Source of the DNA: Ursus arctos | Taxonomy: Eukaryota > Chordata > Mammalia > Carnivora > Ursidae | Reading direction: 5' to 3' | Assembly (NCBI RefSeq): GCF_023065955.2 | Contig: NW_026622797.1 | Location: forward strand, 54,123,689-54,187,688 | Length of the DNA: 64,000 nucleotides | Shown: piece by piece, positions 45,180 to 55,788 of the stretch | Numbering within the stretch: position 1 is the stretch's first letter | Layout: the number at the start of each line of letters is the position of its first letter | Position numbers and translations under genes: made by a program | Notes under the pieces: model-generated | Databases searched by the model: none | Told to the model about the DNA's origin: nothing | The model's input: the letters and a program-made list of their open reading frames with translations, nothing else

Positions 45180-45560
45180 CTAGAGGCCTTATGTTGAGCT
45201 CACTATTCACTGATACCCCAGAAATAAACAAAAGATGATGGGTCTGGTTGATACTGGAGCTTGATATATTATAATACACAGTAACCCTCAGAAGTGTTCT
45301 CACCCCCTTAGTGCCATTGATGGTTACAAAGGGCACATGATTAGGGTCAGGAAGGTCCCTTTGACACTACAAAGTAAGTGTTCTCTCCCACAAGAACACG
45401 AGGTTTTTGTCTTTCTTATACCAGAAAGTATATCGAGCACTGATGTCCTACGGGGTCAAAAATCTGCAAACATCTATTGGTGATTTCCATGTTCAGGTTA
45501 GAGTAATCAAACCAGTGCTGAAGGGAAATGCCAACTGGGAGCCAGTAAGTCTATGAACGG
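45180..45560 (+). pseudogene. retroviral aspartic protease remnant
   Basis: The active-site triad Asp-Thr-Gly, within LVDTGA, lies at 45250-45258 and is followed at once by a TGA stop at 45262. More stops follow. Family knowledge: this triad with flanking hydrophobic residues marks retroviral protease, placed between gag and reverse transcriptase as here. Confidence 0.7.
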
Positions 45561-45639
45561 TAACTGTTAATATAATTTTCTTAGGAGGGGGAGCACAGTG
45601 AAATAGAAGAAACTATCTAAGAACTGCACTGAGTGACTG

Positions 45640-46430
45640 TCGTACGTTCTGCCCATGGTGCTTTCAACAGCCTGGTATGGCTAATAAAAAAGTCATATGG
45701 CTCATGGCAGTTGACTGTGGACTACAAGAATTGAGCAAGGTAGTGCCCCCATCCATGTGGCTGTTTCCAATATTGCCATCATCTTAAAATACCTTGGCCA
45801 TGGTCCTAGAAGTGTAGCATGCTGTATTGGACTTAACAAAAGCTTCTTTTCGTTTTCCCCCGACTGCTTAGCCAGAAGATCAATTTGCTGTCACATGGGA
45901 AGGACAACAGTAGACGTTTCAAATGCTTCTCCAAGGCTACCTGCACAGCCCCACAGTATGCCACAGGACGGTAGCCCAAGATCTGCCCCTGTTCTCCTTC
46001 CCCATACTAGTAAAATGGGCCTATTACATTGATGATATACTGTTAACATGTGAAGACTTGCCTCTGCTGCAGGACACTCTTCAGACTTTGCTAGAACATA
46101 CACAAAAGAGAGGATAGGCAGTGAACCCATGGAAAATTCAAGGTCCAGGCACCACCATAAAGTTTTTGGGAGTCATTATAGTTGGGTTTGATGCACACTG
46201 TTCCAGAAGCTATGATTGATAAGGTGCAAGCCTATCCAACCCCTAAGAATCCAAAAAGGGTACAAGCCTTTGTATGGATTTTGAGGTTTTGGAGGACTTT
46301 TATTCCCCACCTGGTACAGTGCACCCATCCCTTACACTACCTGATAAAGAAAGGGCACACATGGGACTGGGGAATCAGAGCAAAAGTAAACATTCCAGTG
46401 GGGGGGAAAAAGAAAAAATAAATAGTAGTG
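45640..46430 (+). pseudogene. reverse transcriptase remnant (class III type)
   Basis: The RT entry motif is visible near 45695-45750 (VDCGLQELSKVVPP), then LLQGYLHSPT, then the catalytic YIDD at 46025-46036, then IQGPGTTIKFLGVI near 46137-46178 and a connection segment (VQAYPTPKNPK, FIPHL). Frames change between these blocks and stops occur, for example after the QKRG at 46115. The pattern resembles ERV-L reverse transcriptases more than gamma or beta types. Confidence 0.85.
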
Positions 46431-47337
46431 AAGCAGATTAAAGCTCTGGGCATCTCTCAAGCAGGGCTTCCATTTGAGTTAGATGTGTCTGTGATTTTGG
46501 AAGGCATGGGTTGGGCTCTGGGAAGAGGTAAAAAAGAAAAATATAGAATACCCTTAGGATTTGGTTCCAGCTCTGGAAGGGGACAGACAGAAACCTGATA
46601 TACCCCTACAGAGCAATAGCTTCTAGCAGTGCATACAGTGCTCCTCCACATAGAGCCTCTTATGAAGCAACAGCATATCATCCTAAGAACTTCTCTGCCC
46701 TGGGGAAAGGGGTTGAGAATATGTTCTGTTGACCCACTTTTGCCATGACTCGAACTGCCACTTTGACTAATTTGCATGCCTATTTGCAACGGAGGAGCAC
46801 CCAGTCTGCCGGTCCACTCTCTAGCAATGTGGGTGTTACTAGTCCCTGTAACAGTTGTAGATCCTCCAAATGCCCCCACCCCTACTCCTGTGTTGGCTCC
46901 AGTTGCTTATAGAAAGGGAGTGGGAGAAATTCCCTCTGAGCCTTGGTATACAGATGGGTCTAGTTGAGACAGCCTATCCCCATGGACTATAGTCTCTATT
47001 CAGCCCAAAATTGACATTATCTAGCTGGAAACAGGAATGATCAGTGGGCTGAACTCTGAACAGTTTGGCTGGTGATCACTCATGAATCCTGGCTATTAAC
47101 CCTTTGGACTGATAGTTAATGCTTTTCTAGAGATTAACCCTGTGGCTTGGACAATGGGAAGTAAGCCCTTGTGGGGTCAGTGTATGTGTAAAGACAGTGA
47201 GGCAGTCCTCACTGTTTTCTATTTCCTTGTTCAAAAGGTGTTGATATCCTCTGGCAATCAGGAAGCTGATACCCTAGCTCAGGTGTAGGAACCCTAGCAA
47301 CTGACCCTTCAGTAAATACAGCAGATCGGGTGCCTTG
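46431..47337 (+). pseudogene. RNase H remnant
   Basis: The RNase H first catalytic motif TDGSS is visible, with its Asp codon at 46953-46955, and is followed by a TGA at 46965. The distal part ends at the Can-SINE insertion (47350). Stops occur in all frames. Confidence 0.7.
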
Positions 47338-47349
47338 AAAGGGTGGCCA

Positions 47350-47517
47350 TGCGGTGCCTGGGTGGCTCATTGGTTAAGCGTCCAACTCTTGATTTCAGCT
47401 CAGGTCATGATCTCAGGGTTGTGAGATTGAGTCCTGTGTTGGGTTCTGCGCTGGGTGTGGAACCTGCTTAAGATTTTCATTCTCCCTTTTTCTCTCTCTC
47501 CCCTTCCCTCTCTAAAA

Positions 47518-47584
<67 letters not shown>

Positions 47585-47662
47585 TAAGCGAGAGGGAGAA
47601 AGGAAGAAAGCGAAAGGGAGAAAGGGAGAAAGAAAGAAAGAAAGAGAAAAAGAAAGGAAAGA
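47350..47662 (+). mobile_element. Can-SINE inside the retrovirus, with expanded (AAAG)n tail (fifth layer)
   Basis: The head GCGGTGCCTGGGTGGCTCAT, GTCATGATCTCAGGGTTGTG and a CT-rich part lead into a long AAAG tract (47513-47662). TSDs AAAGGGTGGCCA lie at 47338-47349 and 47663-47674. The clean TSD shows insertion after the retrovirus was in place. Confidence 0.97.
47513..47662. repeat. (AAAG)n microsatellite in SINE tail
   Basis: About 150 bp of AAAG-based units, pure at first and interrupted later, is visible directly. It produces long Glu-Arg-Lys or Phe-Leu-Ser frames that are not genes. Confidence 0.97.
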
Positions 47663-48252
47663 AAAGGGTGGCCACTGTTGCACCCCCGTGGAATAGTGTA
47701 TTGCCAAAGATGCTGGATTGCCCTTGAAATACAATGACTTGGTTAATGCATTAACCTTTGTGTCTTTTGTGTTCTAAACAATATCCAAGGCAACTGCCAA
47801 AGCAGTCTAGACCATCCATCAGAATTCCCAACAGTGAGTGATTGACATAGATTATATTGGCTCCCTCCTTCCCAGTGAGGGTTCCAAATATGCCTTGATA
47901 TGTGTGGACACTGCATCTGGCCTAACCCAAGCTCTCCCCTATAACCACACAAACCAGGTTGCCACCACTAGGGGATTAGAGAAGCTTAGTACCACGTGTG
48001 GATATCCTTGTCAAATAGACCATGATCAGGGGTCACACTTCAGAGGTCATGATGTGCAAGAATGAGCAAAAGAACATAACATTGAATGGAAGTTCTATCT
48101 TCCCCACAATCTGTAAGCAGTAGGGTTGGTAGAAAGGAAGAATGGAATATTAAAGCAGCAGATTAAATTATTAACAAATAAAACTACCTTGACTAGGTGG
48201 ACTAAAAAACTGTCCCAGCTTTTAATACGCTTGAATGATTAACTGGTAGAGC
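47663..48252 (+). pseudogene. integrase remnant (D,D35E)
   Basis: The catalytic acidic residues are visible: Asp in IDYIG (codon 47850-47852), Asp in DQGSHF (48024-48026) and Glu in VERKNG (48132-48134). The last two codons are in the same frame and 36 codons apart, giving the classical 35-residue spacing. Stops at 48064 (TGA) and near 48115 (TAA) break the frame between them. The start is cut by the SINE. Confidence 0.85.
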
Positions 48253-49205
48253 CTGTTGCTCCATATGTCAGACTGGGGACCCCTGCTGAGCCACCCAATA
48301 CCTAAAGATATGAAAGTCATGGGAAACAGCGATTGCTCTTACTATCACTGTGGATCAATATGCTATGCTGCTAAGAACACCACTTCCACCATTCCTGGAA
48401 AAGGCATTATGTACTGGAATTTGCAATGGGATGTCCCATTGGGGTGGGTGAGGGGAGAACCACTCAATCTCCAGTGAGATCCTCTTGTCTTGCTGCAAAC
48501 CAGATCTGTGGAAATGCACTATACATGGAATGGAACACACATTGAAAGAGGGGAGCAAAGGGGAGTCCTGGTTTGGCATATGCTGCCCTCACCCAGCCCA
48601 TTTCCTCATGCCTGAGAGTACTGCCTCTCCATTAACAACATGTGTGGTATGCACAACCAGGTCAAACTTCTAAAGCTGCAGCCTCATTAACAACTAGGGG
48701 TGAGGCTACAAGTGTAATTCTTATAAAAGTGTAATTCTTATAAAACCAGACCTAGAGCACACATAAAAGCCATTATTAATTTCACCCAGCAAGCTTTTAC
48801 CGGTAGCAGCAAAGCTGTCTTTACTGAACACAAATATCTCTAATGAGAAAAACTTGTCTTCCAATGGGGTGGCCTTGGACATTATTACTACCTTGCAAGG
48901 AGGGACCTGTGCCATTATCCAAACAGAAGGTTGTGTGTTCAAACTTGATGAATCTGCTAATCTGTCATCTTTATTAAATCATACGAGGACATAAATGAGT
49001 GGCTGGAGTGATCTGACGCCCAACCTGGGGGATCTAGTAAATCGATGGTTTGGATTATGGAGCTCTTGGTGGAAAAAAAAATTGTTACTTCTATTGGGAA
49101 TCATGATCTTAATCTCTGTTTTCTTTTGCATGTGCCTATATTGTTGCTGTGTTATCTGCCTCCAGTGTAAGCCAGTTAGCTGCCAAATGAGCCACCTCTA
49201 AGCTC
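48253..49205 (+). pseudogene. envelope-like remnant
   Basis: Several broken frames follow integrase. A Cys-AIIQTEG-Cys stretch lies at 48908-48934, preceded by LQGG, and resembles the CX6CC region of gamma-type transmembrane subunits, but one Cys of the CC pair reads as Gly. A stop precedes the next part, which has a Trp-rich stretch and a strong membrane segment (about 49080-49150) followed by a Cys-rich tail. Known ERV-L elements usually lack env, so the pairing is notable. Confidence 0.6.
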
Positions 49206-49284
49206 AGGAAATCCCTTGCAGACTGCTTACGGCACACTGCTTAGGGCATGTAAGATTGTAAGAGCCCGTGATGAGGTGGGGGTA

Positions 49285-49698
49285 GAGTATTGGATGAGGT
49301 CATTGAGAGGATGTGTTATCTAGCTGACCTCTGAGCTGGACCTAGGCAATCAAAAGGTCCATACCCCCTCCCCTGTCCTTGGAGTGTAAGCTCTCCTTAC
49401 CATTTCCACTATGGAAGGACACAACTGTGAGAGTAAAGCATAGTTGAGATCATCTGGATGGTAGGTGGTGATACCCAGTTAAGGCTTCTGTATAAACTTT
49501 TGAGATTCTGGTGGGTAGGTGTGATCTATTTATTATTTTACCACCCAAGACAAGTCTCATGGGTACGTTCCCTTGTTTGGTAAACCTGCCACCTACCAAC
49601 CTGGAGTGCTCTGCCTTTTTCTTTGGCTTCTTGCTCTCTGTGTGTGGGAACCAGTTTCAGATTTCACCTGAGAATCTCCTGAGGCTTCCAACCAGCAG
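49285..49698 (+). other. probable 3' LTR of the retrovirus
   Basis: After the env stop the sequence becomes noncoding, includes a TATA-like TATAAAC at 49491-49497 and ends AACCAGCAG at the MLT1 junction. A purine-rich GATGAGGTGGGGGTAGAG at about 49270 could be the polypurine tract. No second copy at the left edge confirms it. Confidence 0.45.
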
Positions 49699-49942
49699 TA
49701 GTACTCTTATAAGGAGAAGAGACTCCAGAGCTTTTACTCTCCACATGTGTACAAAGAAGAGATCATATGAACATGAAGGGAGATGGCTACCATCTGCAAA
49801 CCACAAAGGGCGCTCTTGCAGGAATTGGATTGTAGACTGGATTCCAGGGCTTTACAACATCCCAAACTATGAGATATAAATTTCTATTATTTAAACTACC
49901 CAGTCTGTATTTTGTCATAGCACCCTGAACAGTTTGAGATAG
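49699..49942 (+). mobile_element. MLT1 LTR, right part (third layer of nest)
   Basis: TCTTATAAGGAGAAGAGACT, GGAGATGGCTACCATCTGCA, AACTATGAGATATAAATTTC and ACTACCCAGTCTGTATTTTG, with the end TTGTCATAGCACCCTGAACA, follow the MLT1 3' part. Confidence 0.9.
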
Positions 49943-50241
49943 TAGCTTTGTAATATACTTGAAATCAGGGAGTGTGAGGCATCCAGTTTTTTTTTTTTCC
50001 CTCAAAATTGTTTTGGTCATTCAGGGTCCTTTGAGATTCCAGATGAATTTTAGAATGGTTTTTCTTTTATTCCTGCAAAAAAAAAAAAAATCCCACTGTG
50101 ATTTTGGTAGAGCTTGTATTGCATCTGTAGATTACTTTGGATAGTATGGACAGTTTAATATTAAGTTTTCCAATCCTTGAATAGGGATGTTTTTCCATTT
50201 GTTTGTCTTCTTTAATTTTTCAGCAATGTTTTGCATTTTTC
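49943..50241 (-). mobile_element. L1 LINE ORF2, continuation (second layer)
   Basis: TAGCTTTGTAATATACTTGA, GGTCATTCAGGGTCCTTTGA, 'GATTACTTTGGATAGTATGG' and CAATGTTTTGCATTTTTC follow reverse L1 ORF2, resuming where 43648 stopped. Confidence 0.9.
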
Positions 50242-50457
50242 TTTTAGTTTTTTTAAAAAAATATTTATTTATTTGAGAGAGACAGCAGGTGAGCAAGAGC
50301 AGTGGGGGCGGGGGGCAGAGGGAGAGGAGAGAGAGAATCCCAAGCACACTCACCTCTGAGTGCGGCCTGACATGGGACTTGATCTCAGGACCCTGAGATC
50401 ATGATCTGAGCTGAAATCAAGAGTTGGACACTTAACTGACTGAGTCACCCAGACAAC
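50242..50457 (-). mobile_element. Can-SINE within the L1, with imperfect TSD
   Basis: Reversed tail ATATTTATTTATTTGAGAGA, then GAGATCATGATCTGAGCTGA, and end GAGTCACCCAGACAACC. TTGCATTTTTC (50231-50241) and CTGCGTTTTTC (50458-50468) match at 9 of 11 bases. Confidence 0.93.
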
Positions 50458-50940
50458 CTGCGTTTTTCAATGTACGAGTTTTTCACCTCTTTCGTTGTTT
50501 ATTTCTGATTATTTTATCCTTTTGATGTTCTTGTAAATGGTATTGTTTTCTTAACTTTCTTTTGGAGTGTTTGCTATTAGTGTATAGAAGTGCATCTGAT
50601 TTTTGTATCCTGTAACTTTGCTGAACTTGTTTATTACTTCTTACGGTTTATTTTGTGTAGGATTTTTAGCATAACATCGAACCAAGAGAATTTTATTTCT
50701 TCCTTTCCAATTTGGACGCCTTTTATTTTTTCTTGCCTGGCCAAATTTTCAGTCCTAAGTTAAATAAAATGGTGCAAATCGGTATCCTTGCCTTTTTTCT
50801 GATCTTAGAGGAAAAGCTTTCAGTTTTTCACCATTGAATATGATATTTGCTGTGGGCTTTTTATATATGGCCTTTATAATAGTAGGGAAATTTTCTTCTA
50901 TTCCTAGTTTCTTGAGTGTTTTTATCATGAAAGGGTGCAA
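50458..50940 (-). mobile_element. L1 LINE ORF2, end of copy (second layer)
   Basis: TTTGTATCCTGTAACTTTGC, 'TCCTTGCCTTTTTTCTGATC', 'TTCAGTTTTTCACCATTGA' and GTGTTTTTATCATGAAAGGG follow reverse L1 ORF2. It ends where the outer LTR resumes. Confidence 0.9.
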
Positions 50941-51177
50941 TAATCCTGGTTTTGAACGTGAAGGAAGGAGGCAATGAGCCAAGGAATGTGAGTGGCCTCT
51001 AGAAGCCATTCTAGTGTCTCCAAAAAGGAATACAGCCCTGGGCTAAAACCTTTATTTCAGCCTAGTGAGGCCCATGTTGAACTTCTAACCTACAGAACTG
51101 TATGATAATAAATTTGTGTTCTTTAAGCCACCAAGTTTGGGATAGTTTGTGACATTAGCAATAGAAAACTAATACAT
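50941..51177 (+). mobile_element. MaLR-like LTR, right half (outer layer of nest)
   Basis: ATGAGCCAAGGAATGTGAGT, GGCCTCTAGAAGCCATTCTA, TACAGAACTGTATGATAATA, AATTTGTGTTCTTTAAGCCA and AGAAAACTAATACA are the 3' half of the LTR begun at 41993. Confidence 0.8.
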
Positions 51178-51289
51178 TATGTTTATACTGGGAGTTTTTC
51201 TGCAAATAGGCAGACTCTTATAAAGTAGTAATCTCAGTACATATTGCTTTACAGTTTGCAAAGCACCATATGTATCCATCCACTTAACA
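51178..51289. other. short unique spacer
   Basis: Nothing recognised. Confidence 0.35.
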
Positions 51290-51500
51290 TTCATTCAGCT
51301 AGGTGATGTTTATTCTTGCCTACTATGATTTTTTTCTAGGCTTTGGGGAAATTAGGTAAATAATATTTATTCATTACTGAACACTTTGAGATGGTTACTT
51401 TTATCCCCCTTTCCAAATAAAAAAGTAGTGAGATTCTGACTAATTAGGTGACTTGCCCAGGTAACACAATAACCTTCTTACTACGAACTCTGGGCTTTTG
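51290..51500 (-). mobile_element. MIR SINE
   Basis: Reverse MIR landmarks: 'TTACTTTTATCCCCCTTTCC', 'TTAGGTGACTTGCCCAGGTA', ACACAATAACCTTCTTACTA and 'CGAACTCTGGGCTTTTGCCA'. Confidence 0.7.
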
Positions 51501-53920
51501 CCACTAGAAACTCGTAGAAGAACAGCAGATTACATTTAGTTGGATATTCGTTCTGATGTAACTTGAAATTCCATTGTCATTTCCTATCTGTTCTATGAAT
51601 ATAAGCAGCCATTTAGGCTTTTAACATCTATGTTTTCTGTGAAATAAGAAATATATGTTTACGCCTATAGCTCAAGGTTGAGTGGAGTTATGGCTAGAGT
51701 TCCTTGGCATGTCTTGGAAGAAAATGTTTATAAATAAATGGTATGATTGTGTCTATTAGTTTAGACATCAAGATATTCTGGGCTGTATGTGTATCTCTTT
51801 TAATAAGCAATCTATTTAGCAAATAACCATTGGTAGGTAGTGGTATTGGTGGTATTAAAAGCATGAAATAGCCATACTAGCGGACAGGCTATAGTCATAA
51901 AACATGTTGACCTTAAGTATCATCTGCTTATTATCTCATTTGCTGAAAAGTTATTTTGCGTCATTACAATTCTACAGATGTTTCACAGATGTCTTTAAGG
52001 ATGTATTTCTGCAGCTTGTTATTAAGCTAACTTCCATGGACTATGGCAGATTTCCATAGCATATTAATGAGAACATTTTGGAACTGTAAATAAATATATT
52101 TGTAGCAATTGAGATGAAGAGCAGAACTATAAAAATGGTTATAAAAATCTAATTAACATTTTAACAGTAAAAAACTTAATGCCTCGATACTGCAGGAGAA
52201 TGGTCTCAGTCAGTAGATAAAATGAAGAATTCCCAAATGGTCTTAAAAGTGGATGAAACACTGCTATCAGTATTTAATGGGATATGTCAGATTTTACCAC
52301 CATTTGAAAGAATGCAAATAGGAGTTACCATAGAAATCACCTTGACAGAAAACTGCACATAATGCAACACAAACTATCCCTCAAGCAGCCTTGCAGGGTT
52401 ACTGTGATGTCCGACTATAGTCTTTTCATGTAATCTCTTGATAATGGGGAGAAATGACAGTGTGTATGTGTATGAATGTGCATGTATGCCCAATATAACT
52501 TGAAAATTATAAGAACAGTACAGAAATTCTAGAGGCAGATATATTCATTTTTCTTTATATCATAATTACTCTTTGATAAAGCTATAAATGCCAAAGTTAT
52601 TTACAGCTTTAACAAAGCATCCATCATAGCCATGCTACTATAAAGACAAGGCAACCTTGGAGATGCCCATACTATTTGAATTTAATATGCTATTTTACAT
52701 TTTACTGATAACCTTCTTTTGTATCATGGCTCTGTGATATTTAAGCGTTGCATTTTAGCAGCCTGGTCTTGCCCAGTCAGACCAGTTGCTTTACCAGAGG
52801 CAATCTTCCATTGTCATTGGAAAGAACTTTTTTTTTCAATACTTGGAAAAAAATTAGCCCCGCGTGCTCTCCTTTAACTATTCTGCACTTATAACAAAAG
52901 GTCAAAGCTCAAAAACCATACTTATTTCATGGGATCTTTTAGTAAAAGGAGATTACATTAAAAATGGGTGGAATAGGAATGTGGGGTTGTTAAAGGTATT
53001 AAAAAAATGCATTAATTTCTTTACCAAGGGAGGGGGGACAGTTGTAGACATGTAAATGTAAAACAAATTGTAATGATTGTCTTAAAAGGTAAGGAGAAAA
53101 GTCTGACACATTTTTCCTCAATTTATATGTGTTTGAATTGAATGAATGTTATTTTTAAGAATATGAACATAAGCATTATTCAATAAATGAATAAGAATCC
53201 TGAAGTTTCACTTTATGATCAATGGAGGGAGACAGAAACGAGGAAAAGAAAAATGGAAATAAATTTAAAAGACAAGAGAATGGTTAATAGAGAAAGAGAG
53301 AAGTTGATCTGAAGGAAGTAGGAGGGATACAATACAGGAAGCTTTTGAGCAGGAGGAGGCAGAGCTAGTCAGGGAAGGGAGGGGAGGAAACACAAAGCAA
53401 GGGAGACAAAGATTCTCTCTCCACAACCTACCCTAGAGAGATTTCACAGATTTAAAAGAAGAGGGTTCACATCCCTCAGAGCTATTTAAAAATTAGAGAT
53501 GATTCAAAAAAAAAGAAATGGTCCATTTTTTGTCACACTTACACCACTTAGCATTTTGTTTCTTTCTCTTATGTCACTTGTATTAGGCCTTGGATTTTAT
53601 TATTCTAAGTGTACCCATCAGTCTCTCCCACTGGTCTATAAACTCCTAATTCATTTCTTCATCTCCCAATTCAAGGCTCCTAACCACAGAGGATTGAAAG
53701 ACGTAAAGATCAATAAAGAGAAACTGACAAACCTACCCACATAGAAGAAGGTTTAGTATATTTCAGAAACACAGCCAGGAAAGTTGAAGAAGGAAAGAAT
53801 TGGAGATTTAAATAACTCCCTGAAAGCTTAAATATATATTTCCATATATGTATAATAGCTTGTATCCAACAAAGTGAACATTATTTCAAAGTACACACAT
53901 TCATTTTTTAATTTTTTTAG
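51501..53920. promoter_or_regulatory. long repeat-free stretch, possible conserved elements
   Basis: About 2.4 kb without any family I recognise. The part at about 51950-52350 is rich in homeodomain-like words (GCATATTAATGAG, AATCTAATTAACATT). No coding frame is supported, and no test of conservation is possible here. Confidence 0.25.
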
Positions 53921-54093
53921 AAGATTTTATTTATTTATTTGAAAGAGAGTAAGAGAGGGAGAGAAAGCACAGAGAGGGAGAAGCAGACTCCCGGCTGAGC
54001 AGGGAACTCAATGCGGGACTCAATCCCAGGACCCCGAGATCATGACCTGAGCCAAAGACAGACACTTAACCAACTGAGCCACCCAGGCACCCC
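53921..54093 (-). mobile_element. Can-SINE
   Basis: Reversed tail GAAGATTTTATTTATTTATT, the middle 'CCGAGATCATGACCTGAGCC' and the end GAGCCACCCAGGCACCCC are all present. TSD is not clear. Confidence 0.96.
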
Positions 54094-54109
54094 AACATAC
54101 AGATTATTT

Positions 54110-54704
54110 TTAAAGACTTACCTGTGTAAGGCTACAATGGAAATCTCAAGAAATTTAAAAAATGTCATCATACAAACATCATTCTCAAACACAATGTAAT
54201 AATATTTTAGAAATCAGAAAAATTATTAAATTCCCTCTTCCTGCCTATCCTGCATGGTGATTTTGTGGGAGAGTACAGTTACTAACAATTTGTGGGTTAA
54301 AGAGGAAATTAACTAGAAGTCAGAAAATATTTAGAACCAAATAAATATTAAAGCACTATGTATCAAAACTCAGAAGATGAAGTTAAAGTAGATCTTAAGA
54401 AGCAGTTTATATTCTATATAAAGCCAATTTATAGTCTATGTTAAGAGCAATTTATAGTATAGGGAGCAATTTATAGTCTATATTAGTACACTCTACATAT
54501 TTGAATATATACAGTGATTGTCAAAATTAATATAAAAGGAACAACAGAAAAACACATAATTTAAAAAAAAAGGAAATTAAAGAGAAGGAAGCAGAAGTTA
54601 ATAAAATAGAAAAAAAGACCACAAAATCAAAATCATTAATAAAATTAAAGAGTTTCCTGAAAAGAAAGATGAAATAAACTTCTGTCAAATCTGACACAAA
54701 AACA
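54110..54704 (+). mobile_element. old L1 ORF2 fragment, left part
   Basis: AAAGAGGAAATTAACTAGAA, GTCAGAAAATATTTAGAACC and 'GAAGTTAATAAAATAGAAAA' follow forward L1 ORF2. Diverged. It continues after the SINE at 54705. Confidence 0.65.
54401..54486. repeat. short imperfect tandem repeat (about 21 bp x 4)
   Basis: Four units built on GCAATTTATAGTCTATRTTA follow each other (starts near 54401, 54422, 54444 and 54464). It is local to this L1 fragment and not part of the usual L1 sequence. Confidence 0.75.
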
Positions 54705-54921
54705 GGGGCGCCTAGGTGGCTCAGTTGATAAAGTGTCCAACTCTTGATTTTGGCTCAGATCATGATCTCAGGGTTGTGAAATCGAGCCCTGTACTGGGCT
54801 CCATGCTCACGGAAGCTGCTTGAGATTCTCTCTCCCTCTCCCTCTCCCTCTGCCCTTCCTCCTGTTCACATGCTCGCTGTCTCTCTCTCTCCCAAATAAA
54901 TAAATAAAGTCTTAAAAAAAT
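54705..54921 (+). mobile_element. Can-SINE inside the L1 fragment
   Basis: GGGGCGCCTAGGTGGCTCAG, TCATGATCTCAGGGTTGTGA, a CCCTCT-repeat stretch and AAATAAATAAATAAAGTC tail are present. Confidence 0.97.
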
Positions 54922-55650
54922 TGATTAAAAAACCATAAATAGTACAGGCCCAAATACAGAATATTATCTATAGAAAATGAGGTATAAATCCAAATATAGG
55001 ATATAAGTAGAGATTTAATAATCACAAGAGTGTCCATTAAGAAACTTTATGCCTGTATATTTCAAAGCTCAGAAGAAATGTAAAAACCTTTAGGAAAAAT
55101 ATAAACAAACTAATTGTGATTCAAGGAGGAAAGAATAACCTGAATGAGAAAAAAATATTAAAGATTATTGTTAACAGCTCTCAGTTGCCTACCCAAAACA
55201 CCAGGCCCAGATAGGAGATGTTTGGAGGCTGGAAGTTTATTTGTATTATTATTACTATATAAGTCTAGGAGTATCTTATATAAACTCGTGAGATTATAAG
55301 AGGAAAGTCAGCAAACTCGTTTTATGATGCTAGTTTTACCCTGGCACTGAAATTGAAAGAGAGAATTAAAAAAATAAGCATATTTCACTTATGAAACTAG
55401 ATATAAACAAGGCAAATCAAATGTTAATAAAGAATCCAATAATATACTAAAAATAATATTTCATGATCAAATAGGCTTTATTCTGGAATGCAAAGATGGT
55501 TTAACATTTGAAAATACATTAAAGAAAATACAGTTATAAATGGTGAACTGGACACAAACATTTATCTCTGTTCCCCTAAAAAAAATCCCACAAAAATGCC
55601 ATTAAAAGAAAAATATATAAACCCATGTGGGAACAGTTAATGAGAGAGAA
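54922..55650 (+). mobile_element. old L1 ORF2 fragment, right part
   Basis: TATTTCACTTATGAAACTAG, GAATCCAATAATATACTAAA, TTTCATGATCAAATAGGCTT, TATTCTGGAATGCAAAGATG and GTTTAACATTTGAAAATACA follow forward L1 ORF2. Confidence 0.75.
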
Positions 55651-55788
55651 GACAACACCAGATGAGAGACACTAATTAAATTTTGGTAGCAGAAAATCAA
55701 ATGAATGAGTGGTTACTGACTTAACAGTTTTGAAAAAGCAGAAATATAAGCCTGCAAGGAAAAAAATCCAAGAAATGAGCCAATTCAA

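Larger units (their letters stand above)
43811..49698 (+). mobile_element. endogenous retrovirus, class III (ERV-L-like), broken, no 5' LTR (fourth layer)
   Basis: The element lies inside an MLT1 LTR. It shows gag-like, protease, reverse transcriptase, RNase H, integrase and env-like remnants in the order of a provirus, all on the plus strand and all with stops or frameshifts. The pol marks (YIDD, the connection motif PTP, and the style of the RT and integrase) look like ERV-L-type class III. An LTR-like 3' end with a TATA-like word is present, but no matching sequence stands at the left edge. The possible TSD TGGTAT (43805-43810) and TAGTAC (49699-49704) matches at four of six bases. A Can-SINE sits inside it. 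It cannot encode functional proteins as it stands. Confidence 0.85.

Noticed and set aside
45923..46117. An open reverse-transcriptase frame as a functional gene
   Set aside because: Only 64 codons around YIDD are open. Upstream and downstream frames are shifted and stopped, so it is a pseudogene piece.
47400..47734. Glu-Arg-Lys and Phe-Leu-Ser repeat frames on both strands
   Set aside because: They come from the AAAG tract in the SINE tail.
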